From Verrucomicrobiota bacterium (GTDB taxonomy: Bacteria; Verrucomicrobiota; Verrucomicrobiia; Opitutales; UBA953), in assembly GCA_004293385.1 (NCBI GenBank), contig RDYO01000005.1, positions 1-31,793 of the forward strand: a DNA stretch of 31,793 nucleotides, read 5' to 3'. Positions 16,488-23,495 of this stretch are shown in pieces. The translations under genes and the position numbers were made by a program. The notes under the pieces were generated by a model, which saw only the letters and a program-made list of their open reading frames with translations, was not told the DNA's origin and did no database searches. Each line of letters opens with the position of its first letter. Within the stretch, counting starts at the first letter, position 1.

Positions 16488-16864
16488 CGAGCGCCGGGTC
16501 CTCCCTGCCCTCCCGAACCGAGGAAGGCGATTTCGCGCGCCGTCATCCGGGGGCTCGCGGAGAAAAGGACGGCCGGGGACGCGGCCGAAGGAGAGACTCG
16601 GATCCACACCACCTGCTCGGGGACCGGCGGCTTGAGGGCGTCGCCGATGCGCTGCTGCAGGTAGAGGATGTCGACGGCCTGCTGGACGTGCCGGCGGGCG
16701 ATGTCGTACTCCTTCTTAGAAAGGGAGGTGTCGCGTTCGAGGCGCTGGATGCGGCTGCCGATCGTGTCGGCTTCCACGCGCAGGCGCATGATGTTGATCG
16801 TGCCGACGGCGAAGGCCGCCACGGTGGCGAGGACGCAGGCCCAGGTGAGGAGGCGCGGGCTCAT
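16484..16864 (-). CDS. ftsL: FtsL-like divisome protein
   Basis: Small bitopic membrane protein, 126 aa. One hydrophobic helix (about 5-23, LLTWACVLATVAAFAVGTI) is followed by a heptad-like, charged stretch (about 28-75, with LRVEADTIGSRIQRLERD and repeated Leu/Ile) that fits a periplasmic coiled coil. FtsL sequences are poorly conserved, so the call rests on size, topology and its position between rsmH and ftsI. It would pair with FtsB/DivIC and FtsQ to activate FtsWI. ATGA overlaps occur at both ends. Confidence 0.75.
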   Translation of the reverse strand: MSPRLLTWACVLATVAAFAVGTINIMRLRVEADTIGSRIQRLERDTSLSKKEYDIARRHVQQAVDILYLQQRIGDALKPPVPEQVVWIRVSPSAASPAVLFSASPRMTAREIAFLGSGGQGGPGAR

Positions 16865-17778
16865 GCGGCGAGGCGGCGGACGGCGCGGAGGCGCGCCGAG
16901 CGGCTGCGGGGGTTGCGAAGCTGTTCGGCTTCGGAAGGCTGGACGGCCTTGCGGGTGAGGAGGTCGGCCTGCTTGACGCGGTCGTCCTGGTTGCGGGAGT
17001 CGTCGCGGTCGACGGGACGGCCGGCGACCTCGTTCATGTAACGCTTCACCATCCGGTCCTCGAGGGAATGGAAGGAGATGACGGCGAGGACGCCGCCGGC
17101 GTTGAGCTTGCCGAAGGCGAGCGGAAGGGCGTCGGCCAGGGCGCCGAGCTCGTCGTTGACCGCGATGCGGACGCCTTGGAAGGTGCGGGTGGCCGGATGC
17201 GGGCCGCGGGGTCCGGGCGCGGGGGGCGCGGCCTCGGCGACGAGTTCGGCGAAGCTGGCGGTGCGGGCGAGGCGGCCGGTGCCGCGGGCGGCGACGATCG
17301 CGTTGACGACGCGGAACCAGCGGGGCTCCTCGCCGTAGTCGCGGACGGCGCGTTCGAGTTCGGCGCGGTCGCCGCGCTCGAGGAACTCGGCGGCGCTGCG
17401 GCCGACGCGCGTGTCCATGCGCATGTCGTTCGGCGCGTCGTAGCGGAAGGAGAAACCGCGCTCCGGGACATCCAATTGGTATGAGGACACCCCAATGTCC
17501 ATCAGAACACCATCGAATCGGCCCGGAACGCGGTCAAGGTGGCGGAAATTCTCGGAATGGAAACGCAGCCGGCCGACGTGGGCGGCGAGCAGCGCCGCGG
17601 AGCGCTCACCGGCGGCGGGGTCGCGGTCCATCGCGTCGACCGAGCAGCCCGGCGCCCGGGCGAGGATCGCCGCGGTGTGGCCGCCGCCGCCGAAGGTGCA
17701 ATCCAGGTAGGCGCGCCCGTCCTGCGGAGCGAGGAGCGTCAGGCACTCCTCGAGCAGGACTGGGACGTGGCTGGTCAT
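16861..17778 (-). CDS. rsmH: 16S rRNA (cytosine1402-N4)-methyltransferase RsmH (MraW)
   Basis: S-adenosylmethionine-dependent methyltransferase for m4Cm1402 in 16S rRNA; 305 aa, the normal length. N-terminal HVPVLLEECL (4-13), SAM loop DCTFGGGGHT (26-35), MDIGVSSYQLD and RGFSFRYDAPNDMRMD are strongly conserved, as are TRTFQGVRIAVNDEL and ISFHSLEDRMVKRYM in the C-terminal half. It is the second gene of the dcw cluster, as in most bacteria. The 52-nt leader after mraZ has no Shine-Dalgarno sequence (CACACCTTATTCACAG before the start region). It ends in ATGA with ftsL. Confidence 0.97.
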   Translation of the reverse strand: MTSHVPVLLEECLTLLAPQDGRAYLDCTFGGGGHTAAILARAPGCSVDAMDRDPAAGERSAALLAAHVGRLRFHSENFRHLDRVPGRFDGVLMDIGVSSYQLDVPERGFSFRYDAPNDMRMDTRVGRSAAEFLERGDRAELERAVRDYGEEPRWFRVVNAIVAARGTGRLARTASFAELVAEAAPPAPGPRGPHPATRTFQGVRIAVNDELGALADALPLAFGKLNAGGVLAVISFHSLEDRMVKRYMNEVAGRPVDRDDSRNQDDRVKQADLLTRKAVQPSEAEQLRNPRSRSARLRAVRRLAA

Positions 17779-17830
17779 GCGGCGGTCTGTGAATAAGGTG
17801 TGAGCAGTGTAAGTAACTTCAGGATACGCA

Positions 17831-18283
17831 TCACAGACCCAGTTCGCGCAAGGCGCGGAGGATGGTGAGCGCGGACTCGGAATCGCGGTCGGCCTTGGGC
17901 GGCGTCGGCGAGGCGAGCTGGAACGTGGTGAAGCCGCCGCGGAAGATCACCTCGCGCTCGAGCTTGGCCTCGGTGACGATGTGCTCGTTGAGCGTGATGC
18001 GGCCGGCCTTGTCGCAGGTGACCTGGATGCTGTTGGTCGCGAGCAGCGTGATCGCGTCCATCTTCACGGGATCGCTCACCGTCACCTGCTGGGAGGCGAG
18101 GCGGATGCGTTCGGTCATCGACGGAGGGAACACGACGATCGATCCGAGCGCGGGGTGGAACACCGCGAGGAACGTCGCTTCTTCGTCGAAACGCCAGGCC
18201 GCCGGGATGGTGACACGGTTCTTCTCATCCATCTTTCCTTTATGGATGCCGGTGAAGAGACCGTTGTTGGCGCCAATAGACAT
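17831..18283 (-). CDS. mraZ: MraZ transcriptional regulator of the dcw cluster
   Basis: Ring-forming DNA-binding protein of the SpoVT/AbrB-like double-swap type that represses its own dcw promoter. It has 150 aa from the ATG at 18283; an open frame extends 14 codons further up, but that would translate through the operator boxes. The two family motifs are present: DEKNRVTIP (19-27) and DKAGRITLN in the second half. No Shine-Dalgarno sequence precedes the start (CCCCATACTTAATG). It is the first gene of the cluster, and TGGGN boxes directly upstream fit autoregulation. Confidence 0.95.
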   Translation of the reverse strand: MSIGANNGLFTGIHKGKMDEKNRVTIPAAWRFDEEATFLAVFHPALGSIVVFPPSMTERIRLASQQVTVSDPVKMDAITLLATNSIQVTCDKAGRITLNEHIVTEAKLEREVIFRGGFTTFQLASPTPPKADRDSESALTILRALRELGL

Positions 18284-18300
18284 TAAGTATGGGGAGTTGC

Positions 18301-18355
18301 CCCCAGATGACCCACTTTTCCCCACACCTCCCCACTGGTCAAGAGTTTAGCCCCA
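18301..18355 (-). promoter_or_regulatory. Putative MraZ operator: TGGGN boxes at about 10-bp spacing
   Basis: On the minus strand, TGGGG, TGGGG, TGGGT and TGGGG occur with their plus-strand complements at 18330-18334, 18320-18324, 18310-18314 and 18301-18305. Spacings are 10, 10 and 9 bp. A fifth TGGGG is at 18351-18355, two turns further up. Known MraZ operators are direct TGGGN repeats on one DNA face, so this is a good match. A candidate -35 TTGACC (18337-18342) lies within the array. The four G-runs with 6-nt loops also satisfy a loose G-quadruplex pattern. Confidence 0.75.
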
Positions 18356-18400
18356 GATCTAACCATTTTCTTGTTCACAGCGCGGCCAGGGCGTTTAAAT

Positions 18401-18414
18401 GACTGAAATCAGTC
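18401..18414. repeat. 14-bp palindrome in the mraZ upstream region
   Basis: GACTGA-AA-TCAGTC is a perfect inverted repeat with 6-bp arms, directly beside the candidate -10 TAATAA for mraZ. It could bind a dimeric regulator. I do not recognise the site; function is open. Confidence 0.4.
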
Positions 18415-18662
18415 CTTATTATGCGGAAGTGTTTGAATTTGAACATTTTAGGTTATTTTTATGTCCGCGGAGCGTTTTCGACCCCCTCCATCCCCTGCCC
18501 GGCCGCGCCTGGAAGATCCGCTCCGCCGGCTTCGGGCAGGCTTTGTAATGAGATTAACACTACAGTTCCGGCCGGCGCGAGGCCGCGGCGGAAGGGCGAA
18601 ACTGTTTGCCAACGGCCGCCGGCTGTGCTTTGTCTCCAACCACTCAACCACGTCCCTTGCCC

Positions 18663-19079
18663 ATGAAAACCGCCCTCGCCCTCCTCGCCGCCCTCGTCCT
18701 CGCCGGATGCTCCACCCAGATCGGCGTGGATAACTCCCAGAACCGCGAAGCCTCCTTCTCCAACGTCACCGGCGTGCTGACCACCCGCTACACCTCCGAC
18801 ACCGAGGCCGTCTTCAACGCCGTCAAGCGCACCATCGACGCCATGCCCGGCACCCTCCGTACCGGCGAGACCGACGACCGCGGCGCCAACAAGGAGCTGA
18901 ACAGCGTCATCGTCTACGCCCGCACCATCGGCGACCTCGAGATCAAGATCACCATCGAGAAGGCCGAAGATCCTGAGACCAAGGCCGTCTTCACCCAGGT
19001 CAAGGTCAAGTACGGCGCCTTCGGCAACCTGCCGGAGAGCCAGCAGCTCGTCTCCAAGATCACCTCCAACCTGCGCTAA
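18663..19079 (+). CDS. Small periplasmic lipoprotein, DUF3568-like
   Basis: A 138-aa protein with a clear lipoprotein signal: MKTALALLAALVLAGC, lipobox LAGC with Cys16. The mature part is a compact alpha/beta domain (TEAVFNAVKRTIDAMPGTL, then strand pairs such as VIVYARTIGDLEIKITIEKA) ending QQLVSKITSNLR. This pattern resembles small DUF3568-type lipoproteins; the family name is from memory and not searched. Function is unknown. I chose the ATG at 18663 because the signal peptide begins there; an in-frame start further up gives no sensible N-terminus. The leader is CT/A-rich with no Shine-Dalgarno sequence. A hairpin terminator follows. Confidence 0.8.
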   Translation: MKTALALLAALVLAGCSTQIGVDNSQNREASFSNVTGVLTTRYTSDTEAVFNAVKRTIDAMPGTLRTGETDDRGANKELNSVIVYARTIGDLEIKITIEKAEDPETKAVFTQVKVKYGAFGNLPESQQLVSKITSNLR

Positions 19080-19104
19080 GCGCCGGGGCGGAACCGCCAA
19101 ACGG

Positions 19105-19143
19105 ACGCCGCCCAGCCACCCGGCTCGGCGGCGTTCATTTTTT
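19105..19143 (+). terminator. Intrinsic terminator after the lipoprotein gene
   Basis: The stem ACGCCGCC (19105-19112) pairs with GGCGGCGT (19127-19134), with a 14-nt loop and a T-run (six T at 19138-19143) after it. It ends 14 nt before the aroC start, so aroC either has a promoter overlapping the hairpin or is fed by read-through. Confidence 0.65.
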
Positions 19144-19157
19144 ATCACCTTCCTCAC

Positions 19158-20267
19158 ATGGGCAACATCCACGGACATAGCTTCCGCATCACCACCTTTG
19201 GCGAGAGCCATGGGCCGGCCCTCGGCGTCGTCATCGACGGCTGCCCGCCCCGCGTGCCCTTCGACGCCGCGTTCCTCCGCAGCGAGCTCGACCGTCGCCG
19301 CCCGGGCCAGAGCGCCCTCACGACGCAGCGCAAGGAAGCCGACGCGCCTGAGGTGCTCTCCGGCATCTCGCCTGACGGCCTCACCCTCGGCTCGCCCATC
19401 GCCATCGTCATCCGCAACGGCGACCAGCGCCCGCAGGCCTACGCCGAGATGAAGGCCGCCTACCGTCCTTCCCACGCCGACTACACCTACGACGCCAAGT
19501 ACGGCATCCGCGCCGTCGAAGGCGGCGGCCGTTCCTCCGCCCGCGAGACCGCCGCGCGCGTCGCCGCCGGCGCCGTCGCGAAGACGGTCCTCAAGCACGC
19601 CTGCGGCGCCCGCATCATCGCCTGGGTCGAGAGCGTCGCCGACGTCCGCATGCCCGCCGCGAACAAGGCGCCGACGCTGAAGCAGGTCGAGGCCACGCCC
19701 ACGCGCTGCCCCCACCCCGCCACCGCCGCGAAGATCGACGCGCTCATCCGCGCCGCCCGCGCCGACGGCGATTCCGTCGGCGGCGTCATCTGCTGCGTCA
19801 TCGAGAATCTTCCGGCCGGCCTCGGCTCGCCGGTCTTCGACCGTTTCGAAGCCGACCTCGCCAAGGCGATGCTGTCGCTGCCCGCGACCAAGGGCTTCGA
19901 GATCGGCAGCGGCTTCGCCGGCACGGTGCTGCGCGGCAGCGCGCACAACGACGAGTTCGTCCGCAAGGGCGGCCGCATCCGCACCGCGACCAACCGCTCC
20001 GGCGGCACGCAGGGCGGCATCACCAACGGCGAAGACGTCGTCTTCCGCATCGCCTTCAAGCCCACCGCGACCGTGCTCAAGCCGCAGAAGACCGTCGGTC
20101 CCGACGGCCGCGCCACCGAGCTCAGCGCGAAGGGCCGCCACGACCCGTGCGTCCTCCCGCGCGCCGTGCCCATCGTCGAAGCCATGGCGGCGCTGGTCGC
20201 CGTCGATCACTGGATCCGCGACCGCGGCCAGAACGCTCCCTTCGGCCGCTGCGGACGCAAGGCATGA
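19158..20267 (+). CDS. aroC: Chorismate synthase AroC
   Basis: Cytoplasmic FMN-dependent enzyme converting EPSP to chorismate, the last shared step of aromatic amino acid synthesis. It has 369 aa, the usual size. Signatures: [14 protein letters not shown] (15-28), [14 protein letters not shown] (47-60), [14 protein letters not shown] with the following [18 protein letters not shown], and near the end [18 protein letters not shown]. These are the FMN- and substrate-binding parts of the family. The start ATG has a T/C-rich leader without a Shine-Dalgarno sequence. The stop overlaps the next gene as ATGA, so the two are coupled. Confidence 0.98.
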   Translation: MGNIHGHSFRITTFGESHGPALGVVIDGCPPRVPFDAAFLRSELDRRRPGQSALTTQRKEADAPEVLSGISPDGLTLGSPIAIVIRNGDQRPQAYAEMKAAYRPSHADYTYDAKYGIRAVEGGGRSSARETAARVAAGAVAKTVLKHACGARIIAWVESVADVRMPAANKAPTLKQVEATPTRCPHPATAAKIDALIRAARADGDSVGGVICCVIENLPAGLGSPVFDRFEADLAKAMLSLPATKGFEIGSGFAGTVLRGSAHNDEFVRKGGRIRTATNRSGGTQGGITNGEDVVFRIAFKPTATVLKPQKTVGPDGRATELSAKGRHDPCVLPRAVPIVEAMAALVAVDHWIRDRGQNAPFGRCGRKA

Positions 20268-20995
20268 CCCCCCTCGTCATCATCCTCGGGCCCACGGGCG
20301 CCGGCCGCGCCGACGTGGTGGCGGAACTCGTCGCCCACGCCTGGCCCGAAGGCCGCAAGGTGCGTGTCCTGCGCGAAGTCCGCGAAGGCGGCGTCGCGCC
20401 TGACGCCTGGGAATTCAAGGACGGCCACGCGATCGTGCCCGCCCCCGGCGACGAAGACGCCGCCATCCTCGTGACGCACGGCGCGCTGCACGTCATCGAC
20501 CAGATGGAGGCCCTCCACCGCACCGTCCGTCCGATGCAGCCCGACGCCGTCTGGCGCGTGGCCCGCATCCTCACGGTCGTCGACTGCCCGCTCACGATGA
20601 AGCACAAGGCCGTCGAGGAATGGTACCGCCCCTGCGTGCACTTCTCCGACGCGGTCATCATCAACCGCCGCTGGGAAGTCCCCGGCCAGTGGGTGAGCAA
20701 GTTCCTCGAACCCTACGAGAAGGAGTTCTACCCCTGCCTCTTCTTCAACCTGACGAAGGTCGGGGCGATCAACAACCCGCCCGCGGTCATCGACGGCGAG
20801 CCGCTGCGCCTTTCGCACATCTTCGACGACATCGATGCGGTCGACGAGATGGAGTTCGACGAGGACAACCTCCCCGACGAACCGTTCGACCTGGTCCGTC
20901 AGGTCGACAAGTACTTCGCGCGCGACGAACTCGGCCGACGCAACATCCTCGTGCCCGAGATCGGCGAGATCCTCCGTCAGGAGGGTCGCCGCTGA
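20264..20995 (+). CDS. Degenerate P-loop protein, CobW/G3E-like (uncertain)
   Basis: A 243-aa protein starting in an ATGA overlap with aroC. The N-terminus is a beta-strand plus glycine loop, [16 protein letters not shown] (4-19), placed like a Walker A, but with Arg15-Ala16 where GK[ST] is needed. [11 protein letters not shown] (70-80), TVVDCPL (104-110) and SDAVIINRR (128-136) follow in the order of the switch, the VDA strand and the NKxD region of CobW/G3E GTPases. The CxCC metal motif is absent and NKxD is INRR. The tail is very acidic (about 190-215). No signal or membrane segment. I infer a G3E-like fold that may not hydrolyse GTP; function unknown. The stop is 6 bp from the stop of the convergent next gene. 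Confidence 0.45.
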   Translation: MTPLVIILGPTGAGRADVVAELVAHAWPEGRKVRVLREVREGGVAPDAWEFKDGHAIVPAPGDEDAAILVTHGALHVIDQMEALHRTVRPMQPDAVWRVARILTVVDCPLTMKHKAVEEWYRPCVHFSDAVIINRRWEVPGQWVSKFLEPYEKEFYPCLFFNLTKVGAINNPPAVIDGEPLRLSHIFDDIDAVDEMEFDEDNLPDEPFDLVRQVDKYFARDELGRRNILVPEIGEILRQEGRR

Positions 20996-21001
20996 GCGGG
21001 A

Positions 21002-21544
21002 TTACAGCTTCGGCCCGACGCCGGGAGCCTCGCCTTCCGGCGGCTTGCGGCGCTTGGGCGTGCCGGGCGGGCCATCCTTGGGCTCGCCGCCCTTGGCGCC
21101 TTCCTTGGCTAGCTCGGGTCCGTACTTCTCGCCGAGCTTGCGGATGAACTCCATGCGCTGCTCGGGCGTGAGCGCCTGGATGCGCGCGCGTTCGGCCTTG
21201 GCCTCGTCGGCGCTGAGGCGCTTGAAGTGGTGTACGAGCACGCGCGAGCCGAAGCCGCCGCGTTCGCGCATCTCCTTCATGAGCTTGTGGCGCTCTTCGG
21301 GCGTGGCGGATTCGTAACGGACGAGGCTGGCGGCGAATTCGCGGCGCGATTCCGGCGACATGCGCTCGATCTTCTCGATGGCCGAACGCATGCGCTGCAG
21401 GCGCTCCGGCGGGAGCTCGAGGATCTTGCGGATGGTCTGGATCTCCTCGACGGTCGGGTCGCCTTCCGGCGGACGCGGCGAAGCCGGCTGGGCGGAGACG
21501 GCGGCGGCTCCGAGGAGGAGCAGGCTGAGGACGGCGCGGGCCAT
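21002..21544 (-). CDS. Secreted DUF3106-like / CpxP-like protein
   Basis: A 180-aa exported protein with a signal peptide (MARAVLSLLLLGAAAVSAQ, cleavage likely after AVSA). The mature part is mostly charged helices carrying repeated [LMA][ST]PExR-type motifs: MSPESRREF, ATPEERHKL and LTPEQRMEF, plus a weaker LSADEAKAE. This repeat is typical of DUF3106 and of helical periplasmic sensors of the CpxP/CnrX kind. The last 35 residues are Lys/Gly/Pro-rich and probably disordered. It follows a putative anti-sigma gene by 2 nt and an ECF sigma gene, so it may be the periplasmic sensor of that switch (inference). Confidence 0.7.
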   Translation of the reverse strand: MARAVLSLLLLGAAAVSAQPASPRPPEGDPTVEEIQTIRKILELPPERLQRMRSAIEKIERMSPESRREFAASLVRYESATPEERHKLMKEMRERGGFGSRVLVHHFKRLSADEAKAERARIQALTPEQRMEFIRKLGEKYGPELAKEGAKGGEPKDGPPGTPKRRKPPEGEAPGVGPKL

Positions 21545-21546
21545 GA

Positions 21547-21909
21547 TCAGGAGCCGGAGGCGACGAAGGTTTCCACGACGGCCGGGCGCTCCGCCACCGG
21601 GGCGAGGAGCGAGAGGTCGTCCGCGGCGCCGAGGAGATCGGCGAGCTGGGCGGATTCGTCGCGGGCGACGAGGGCGAAGGTCTGGCGGTTCAGGGCTTCT
21701 TCGGACGTGCCGGACAGCGTGAGCAGCGCGACGAACACGGCGGCCGTGGCGGCGAGCGCCGAGCTCCAGCGGACGATGGTCCGGCGACGGCGGTCGGCGC
21801 GGACGACGCCGACGACGCGGTCCGCGAAGCCGGGGACGGACACGGCGCGGCCGCGACGGAGCGTCGCGGCGAGCTCCTGGTCGAATGGCGTCTGTTCCGG
21901 GTTATCCAT
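21547..21909 (-). CDS. Putative membrane-bound anti-sigma factor
   Basis: A 120-aa protein with one transmembrane helix (about 49-68, SALAATAAVFVALLTLSG). The N-terminal 45 residues are cytoplasmic and charged (ATLRRGRAVSVPGFADRVVGVVRADRRRR), in the place where anti-sigma factors hold their sigma-binding helix. The outside part is short and acidic. There is no zinc-binding HxxxCxxC motif. The family is not recognised by sequence; the call comes from topology and its place 48 nt after an ECF sigma gene, resembling CnrY in layout. Confidence 0.55.
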   Translation of the reverse strand: MDNPEQTPFDQELAATLRRGRAVSVPGFADRVVGVVRADRRRRTIVRWSSALAATAAVFVALLTLSGTSEEALNRQTFALVARDESAQLADLLGAADDLSLLAPVAERPAVVETFVASGS

Positions 21910-21957
21910 GGCTGGGTACGCCCATAAAACACCGGGCGGGGCGGGAAGTTGCAGGGT

Positions 21958-22530
21958 TCATTCTTGGGCGTAGAAATCTTTGAGGAGCTCGCGCAGGCGG
22001 GCGCGGGCGCGGTGGATCCAGGTCTTCACCGAGGAGACGGGGGCGTCCATGATCTCGGCGATCTCCTCGTAGGGGAGCTCCTGCTGCACGACGAGGAGGA
22101 TGGCGGTACGCTGCTCCGGGGCCAGTTGCAGGATGGCGCGCTGGAAGGCTTCGTCGAGTTCGGCGACCCGTCGGGCCGACCCCTGGGAGAGGTCGCCGGG
22201 CTCGGCGGCGAACTCGAGGGCGGTGGTAGGCTTGCGCCCGCGTCGCCGCCATTCGTTCAGGACGAGGTTCCGGGCGATATGGATCAGGTAGGTGCTCAGC
22301 TTGGCCTCGGGGCGCCAGCGGGCCGCGGCGCGGTGGAGCCGGATGAAGACTTCCATGGCCAGCTCTTCGGCCGTCGCCTGCGAACCGACTTCCCCCCGGA
22401 GATAACCGACGAGCCGGGCATGGTGCCGGTGCACGAGCAGGCGCAAGGCGTCGTCATCGCCGCCGGCGACGAGTCCCATGAGGCGCTTGTCGTCTTCGTC
22501 GTCGGGGAGCATCGGCTCTTCCTGGGACAT
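21958..22530 (-). CDS. ECF-type RNA polymerase sigma factor
   Basis: A 190-aa sigma-70 family protein of the ECF group, with only regions 2 and 4. Region 2 (about 28-98) includes LVHRHHARLVGYL, TAEELAMEVFIRLHRAA and LSTYLIHIARNLVLNEWRRR, the -10 binding part. Region 4 (about 125-185) has LAPEQRTAILLVVQQELPYEEIAEIMDAPVSSVKTWIHRARARLREL, with a helix-turn-helix for the -35 element. I chose the ATG at 22530; ATG at codon 7 is an alternative. GGAG lies 10 nt upstream. It is followed by a putative anti-sigma and a secreted helical protein, so it may answer an envelope signal. It lies 29 nt after holB on the same strand. Confidence 0.93.
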   Translation of the reverse strand: MSQEEPMLPDDEDDKRLMGLVAGGDDDALRLLVHRHHARLVGYLRGEVGSQATAEELAMEVFIRLHRAAARWRPEAKLSTYLIHIARNLVLNEWRRRGRKPTTALEFAAEPGDLSQGSARRVAELDEAFQRAILQLAPEQRTAILLVVQQELPYEEIAEIMDAPVSSVKTWIHRARARLRELLKDFYAQE

Positions 22531-22538
22531 CGGGATGG

Positions 22539-22561
22539 AACTCCGGAAAGGAGCAGGAGTT
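22539..22561 (-). promoter_or_regulatory. Inverted repeat enclosing the sigma-gene ribosome site
   Basis: AACTCC (22539-22544) and GGAGTT (22556-22561) are perfect arms with an 11-nt spacer between holB and the sigma gene. On the mRNA the GGAG used as ribosome site is one arm, so folding would hide it. Modest stability; regulatory effect is inference. Confidence 0.3.
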
Positions 22562-23495
22562 ACGCCTCCCGGGGGCGCAGGGCGAAGGTGCGGAGCGTCC
22601 GCAGCAGGAATTGCTCGAAGGCCGCCAGGACCTGGTAGTTCAGCTCCATGCGCCGGCGGGCGTCCTCGAGATGACCCACGGCCTCGGCGACCTGGCCGGC
22701 GCAGCCGGGGTTGGCCCGGCCGACGAGCCGGAGTTTCTCTTCGACCGACACGAGCATGCGGGCGCGGACGCCGCGGCGGACGGACTCCTCGTAGGCCAGT
22801 TCGGCGTCATCCTCGTCCTCGTCGGTCGGAGGAGGCGGCGGCGCGGCCTCGAGGGCCTCTTCGACGAAGAGCTCGAGCAGCACCTCGAAACGGGCGCACA
22901 GGGCGTAGAGCGGGATGAAGACCTCGGAGACGCGCGCCTGCGGCGAGGCCGGGCCTTTCACCATGCGCGTGAGCAGTCGCTCCATCTCGCGCAGCCAGTC
23001 CTGCCACGAAGGGTCGGCGATCGCCGGCGCCTCCCCGCCCACGTGGAAGCGGAGGCAACGGCTGAGGATCGTCGGCAGGACGCGGTAATAATGCGTCGTC
23101 TGGAGGACGATGAGCGTGCCGGGCGGCGGCTCCTCCAGCGTCTTGAGGAAGGCGTTGGCCGATTCGGAGAGGAAGCGGTCGGGCTCGTTGACGATCACGA
23201 CGCGGCGCGGCGTGAGCGAGGAGAGCCGCAGCGCGGCCACGACCTCGAGGACGTTCTCGATGACGATGCGACGCGACTTCTTGGCCGGACGCAGGACGCG
23301 GCAGTCCGGGTGCGCCAGCGGATCGGTTTCGCCGAGATGCATGGCCGCGAGCTGTTCGGCGGCGCGGGCGAGCACGGCGCCGTCGTTGCCCGTCAGGAGC
23401 ACCGCATGCGGCATGCGACCCTCGGCGCGGGCGCGCGCGAGCACCTTGAGCACCGGCAGGTCGGCGACGTCAGCGGAAGCGGCGGACGACTTCAT
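22560..23495 (-). CDS. holB: DNA polymerase III delta' subunit
   Basis: Clamp-loader subunit of 311 aa. AAA+ layout: VLARARAEGRMPHAVLLTGNDGA (18-40), where the Walker A is degenerate (no GKT), as is normal for delta', then RRVVIVNEPDRFLSESANAFLKTLEEPPPGTLIVLQT (Walker B/helicase-like part of the family) and the SRC motif ILSRCLRFHV. The C-terminal part has an unusual acidic-proline insert (PPPPPTDEDEDD, about 215-230). The ATG lies 26 nt inside the end of tmk, a long overlap; a GTG shortly downstream is possible. The tmk-holB pairing is common in bacteria and supports the call. Confidence 0.88.
   Translation of the reverse strand: MKSSAASADVADLPVLKVLARARAEGRMPHAVLLTGNDGAVLARAAEQLAAMHLGETDPLAHPDCRVLRPAKKSRRIVIENVLEVVAALRLSSLTPRRVVIVNEPDRFLSESANAFLKTLEEPPPGTLIVLQTTHYYRVLPTILSRCLRFHVGGEAPAIADPSWQDWLREMERLLTRMVKGPASPQARVSEVFIPLYALCARFEVLLELFVEEALEAAPPPPPTDEDEDDAELAYEESVRRGVRARMLVSVEEKLRLVGRANPGCAGQVAEAVGHLEDARRRMELNYQVLAAFEQFLLRTLRTFALRPREA

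Larger units (their letters stand above)
18284..18662. promoter_or_regulatory. 379-bp divergent intergenic region between mraZ and the lipoprotein gene
   Basis: No gene fits here. The mraZ-proximal part holds the MraZ boxes. In the middle, 18415-18475 is AT-rich against a very GC-rich background. On the minus strand it offers a weak promoter: TTCAAA (18438-18443) and TAATAA (18416-18421), 16 nt apart. A perfect 14-bp palindrome, GACTGAAATCAGTC, lies at 18401-18414 beside it. The lipoprotein-proximal 190 bp are GC-rich with no clear promoter; its last 40 nt are C/T/A-rich without a ribosome site. Promoter calls are weak. Confidence 0.45.

Noticed and set aside
18284..18325. Longer MraZ with 14 extra N-terminal residues
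   Set aside because: The extension is Gly/Ser-rich, unlike the family, and would translate through the MraZ operator boxes; the ATG at 18283 gives the normal length.
18459..20210. 583-codon minus-strand open frame over aroC and the lipoprotein gene
   Set aside because: Antisense to aroC, which is unmistakable; the protein has no domain.
22560..23495. Missing Walker A in HolB as a sign of a broken gene
   Set aside because: Delta' subunits normally lack a working Walker A; the SRC motif and length are intact.
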